Shown: piece after piece, positions 4,647 through 5,345 of the stretch
Layout of the letters: each line of letters begins with the position of its first letter
How positions within the stretch are numbered: position 1 is the first letter of the stretch
NCBI GenBank assembly: GCA_003695045.1
Contig: RFJB01000053.1
Location: 1-5,345, forward strand
Reading direction: 5' to 3'
DNA from: Candidatus Woesearchaeota archaeon
Lineage (GTDB): Archaea; Nanobdellota; Nanobdellia; Woesearchaeales; J091
DNA: 5,345 nt
Notes under the pieces: model-generated
The model's input: the letters and a program-made list of their open reading frames with translations, nothing else
Database searches by the model: none
What the model was told of the DNA's origin: nothing
Program-made: the position numbers and the translations under genes

Positions 4647-5339
4647 ATGAACAACAGAACTCTTGGTTTCATGGTGTTTTTTGTCGGGTTGCTTATAGTC
4701 ATCTTCGGGCTGGCGCTGCTTCTCGTGAACATGCTTGCAGGACCTTCCGAAGGACCATCCGTTTCAGGGGATCATCAGGGATATGAAACAGGCAAGTATG
4801 TTTCTCCCCTTGTGAACGGGCCTGTAAGCGTTCCAACAATGGTCGCTGTTTTCAAACCCGCACCTGCCTCGGAGGGCGAATCCGGAACAGAATCAAGCGG
4901 CTCTTCAGAATCAAAGAAAGAACAGGAAGAAGAACAATCTCCGGAAAAGTTCGTTTTCGGCTCGGACCCCAGTTTTTTGACTCTTGAGGACTGCGAGTGG
5001 GCAATAAAGCGCGCTGAAGATGCAGTGGACGACGCAAAAGGTGACTATGATGATGCAAAAGACGACAGAAAAAAAGCAGAGGACGACCTCAGAGATGCTG
5101 AAAACATCCTTGAGGCAGCGCAGCAGGAATACGATGACGCAGTTGCTTCAGGCGACCAGACGAGAATAAGCAGCGCAAGGAGAGCTCTTGAAAGAGCAGA
5201 AGACGATGTTGACGAAGCAGAGGACGACCTCAAGGATGCTGAAGACGCTGAAGACGAGGCGAAAGACGAATACAATGACGCAAAGGACTACAGGGACCTG
5301 ATTAAGTCCCAGTGCAGAAAGCTGGGCTACAGGTCGTAA
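4647..5339 (+). CDS. Membrane-anchored acidic alanine-heptad helical-hairpin protein, unknown function
   Basis: I do not recognise a family. The 230 residues show, in order: a short N-terminus with one arginine; a long hydrophobic helix (about 7-31) acting as signal anchor, probably placing the rest outside the cell; a flexible Pro/Gly/Ser/Glu-rich linker (about 32-107); and a very acidic helical region (about 112-225). That region is built of seven-residue units beginning with alanine (AEDAVDD, AKGDYDD, AKDDRKK, AEDDLRD, and so on), interrupted by a likely turn ASGDQT at 167-172. Hydrophobic residues fall at unit positions 1 and 5, as in an alanine-rich antiparallel coil. The only two cysteines, C116 and C223, lie near the two ends of the hairpin. 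There is no lipobox cysteine. Start chosen by the ribosome site at 4634-4640. Possible roles include a surface stalk, spacer or cation-binding rod. Heptad-rich sequences give misleading database hits to unrelated coiled coils, so homology should be read with care. Confidence 0.8.
   Translation: MNNRTLGFMVFFVGLLIVIFGLALLLVNMLAGPSEGPSVSGDHQGYETGKYVSPLVNGPVSVPTMVAVFKPAPASEGESGTESSGSSESKKEQEEEQSPEKFVFGSDPSFLTLEDCEWAIKRAEDAVDDAKGDYDDAKDDRKKAEDDLRDAENILEAAQQEYDDAVASGDQTRISSARRALERAEDDVDEAEDDLKDAEDAEDEAKDEYNDAKDYRDLIKSQCRKLGYRS
5076..5232 (+). repeat. Internal direct repeat within the acidic hairpin gene
   Basis: GCAGAGGACGACCTCA occurs exactly at 5076-5091 and 5217-5232, 141 bp (47 codons) apart and in the same reading frame. 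The protein match extends over neighbouring units (AEDDLRDAE against AEDDLKDAE, and AQQEYDDA against AKDEYNDA). This suggests the two arms share an origin by internal duplication. Confidence 0.7.
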
Positions 5340-5345
5340 AACCAA

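Noticed and set aside
5045..5275. Minus-strand open frame rich in Ser/Ala opposite the acidic hairpin gene
   Set aside because: The Ser/Ala pattern is the mirror of the GAC/GAA/GCA-rich heptads on the plus strand; it has no independent support.

Overview
The window reads as a piece of an archaeal chromosome. The main reasons are an archaeal-type SecF start, archaeal TATA-like boxes about 26 bp before several start codons, an FKBP of the kind common in archaea, and a surface protein with a PEF-CTERM-like tail. The divergent CTP synthase and compact layout would suit a DPANN-type lineage, but this is inference and the lineage cannot be fixed from this sequence alone. No rRNA, tRNA, CRISPR array, insertion sequence or phage gene is visible.

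Layout. Positions 1-248 (minus) hold the first 82 codons of secF, cut by the window edge. Positions 281-2020 (minus) hold pyrG (CTP synthase), and 2131-2733 (minus) a small membrane M50/site-2-type metalloprotease. A 231-bp divergent spacer follows, with a promoter for the protease and a structured element ahead of an FKBP-type prolyl isomerase (2965-3414, plus). A secreted beta-helix protein with a C-terminal sorting/anchor tail (3481-4443, minus) converges on the FKBP gene. A second divergent spacer (4444-4646) carries an exact 16-bp tandem repeat and promoter-like boxes. It leads into a membrane-anchored, very acidic helical-hairpin protein (4647-5339, plus).

How the genes may work together. 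The three left-hand genes run in the same direction (protease, pyrG, secF), but each has its own plausible TATA box, so they need not be one operon. Apart from pyrG, the content leans towards the cell envelope: export (SecF), membrane proteolysis (M50), proline isomerisation/folding (FKBP, probably cytosolic), and two divergently transcribed surface proteins. The most unusual items are the acidic hairpin protein, whose two cysteines lie symmetrically about its predicted turn, the repeat-bearing promoter in front of it, and the 5' hairpin ahead of the FKBP gene. I see no convincing new multi-gene system. The divergent surface pair is the best candidate for something undescribed.
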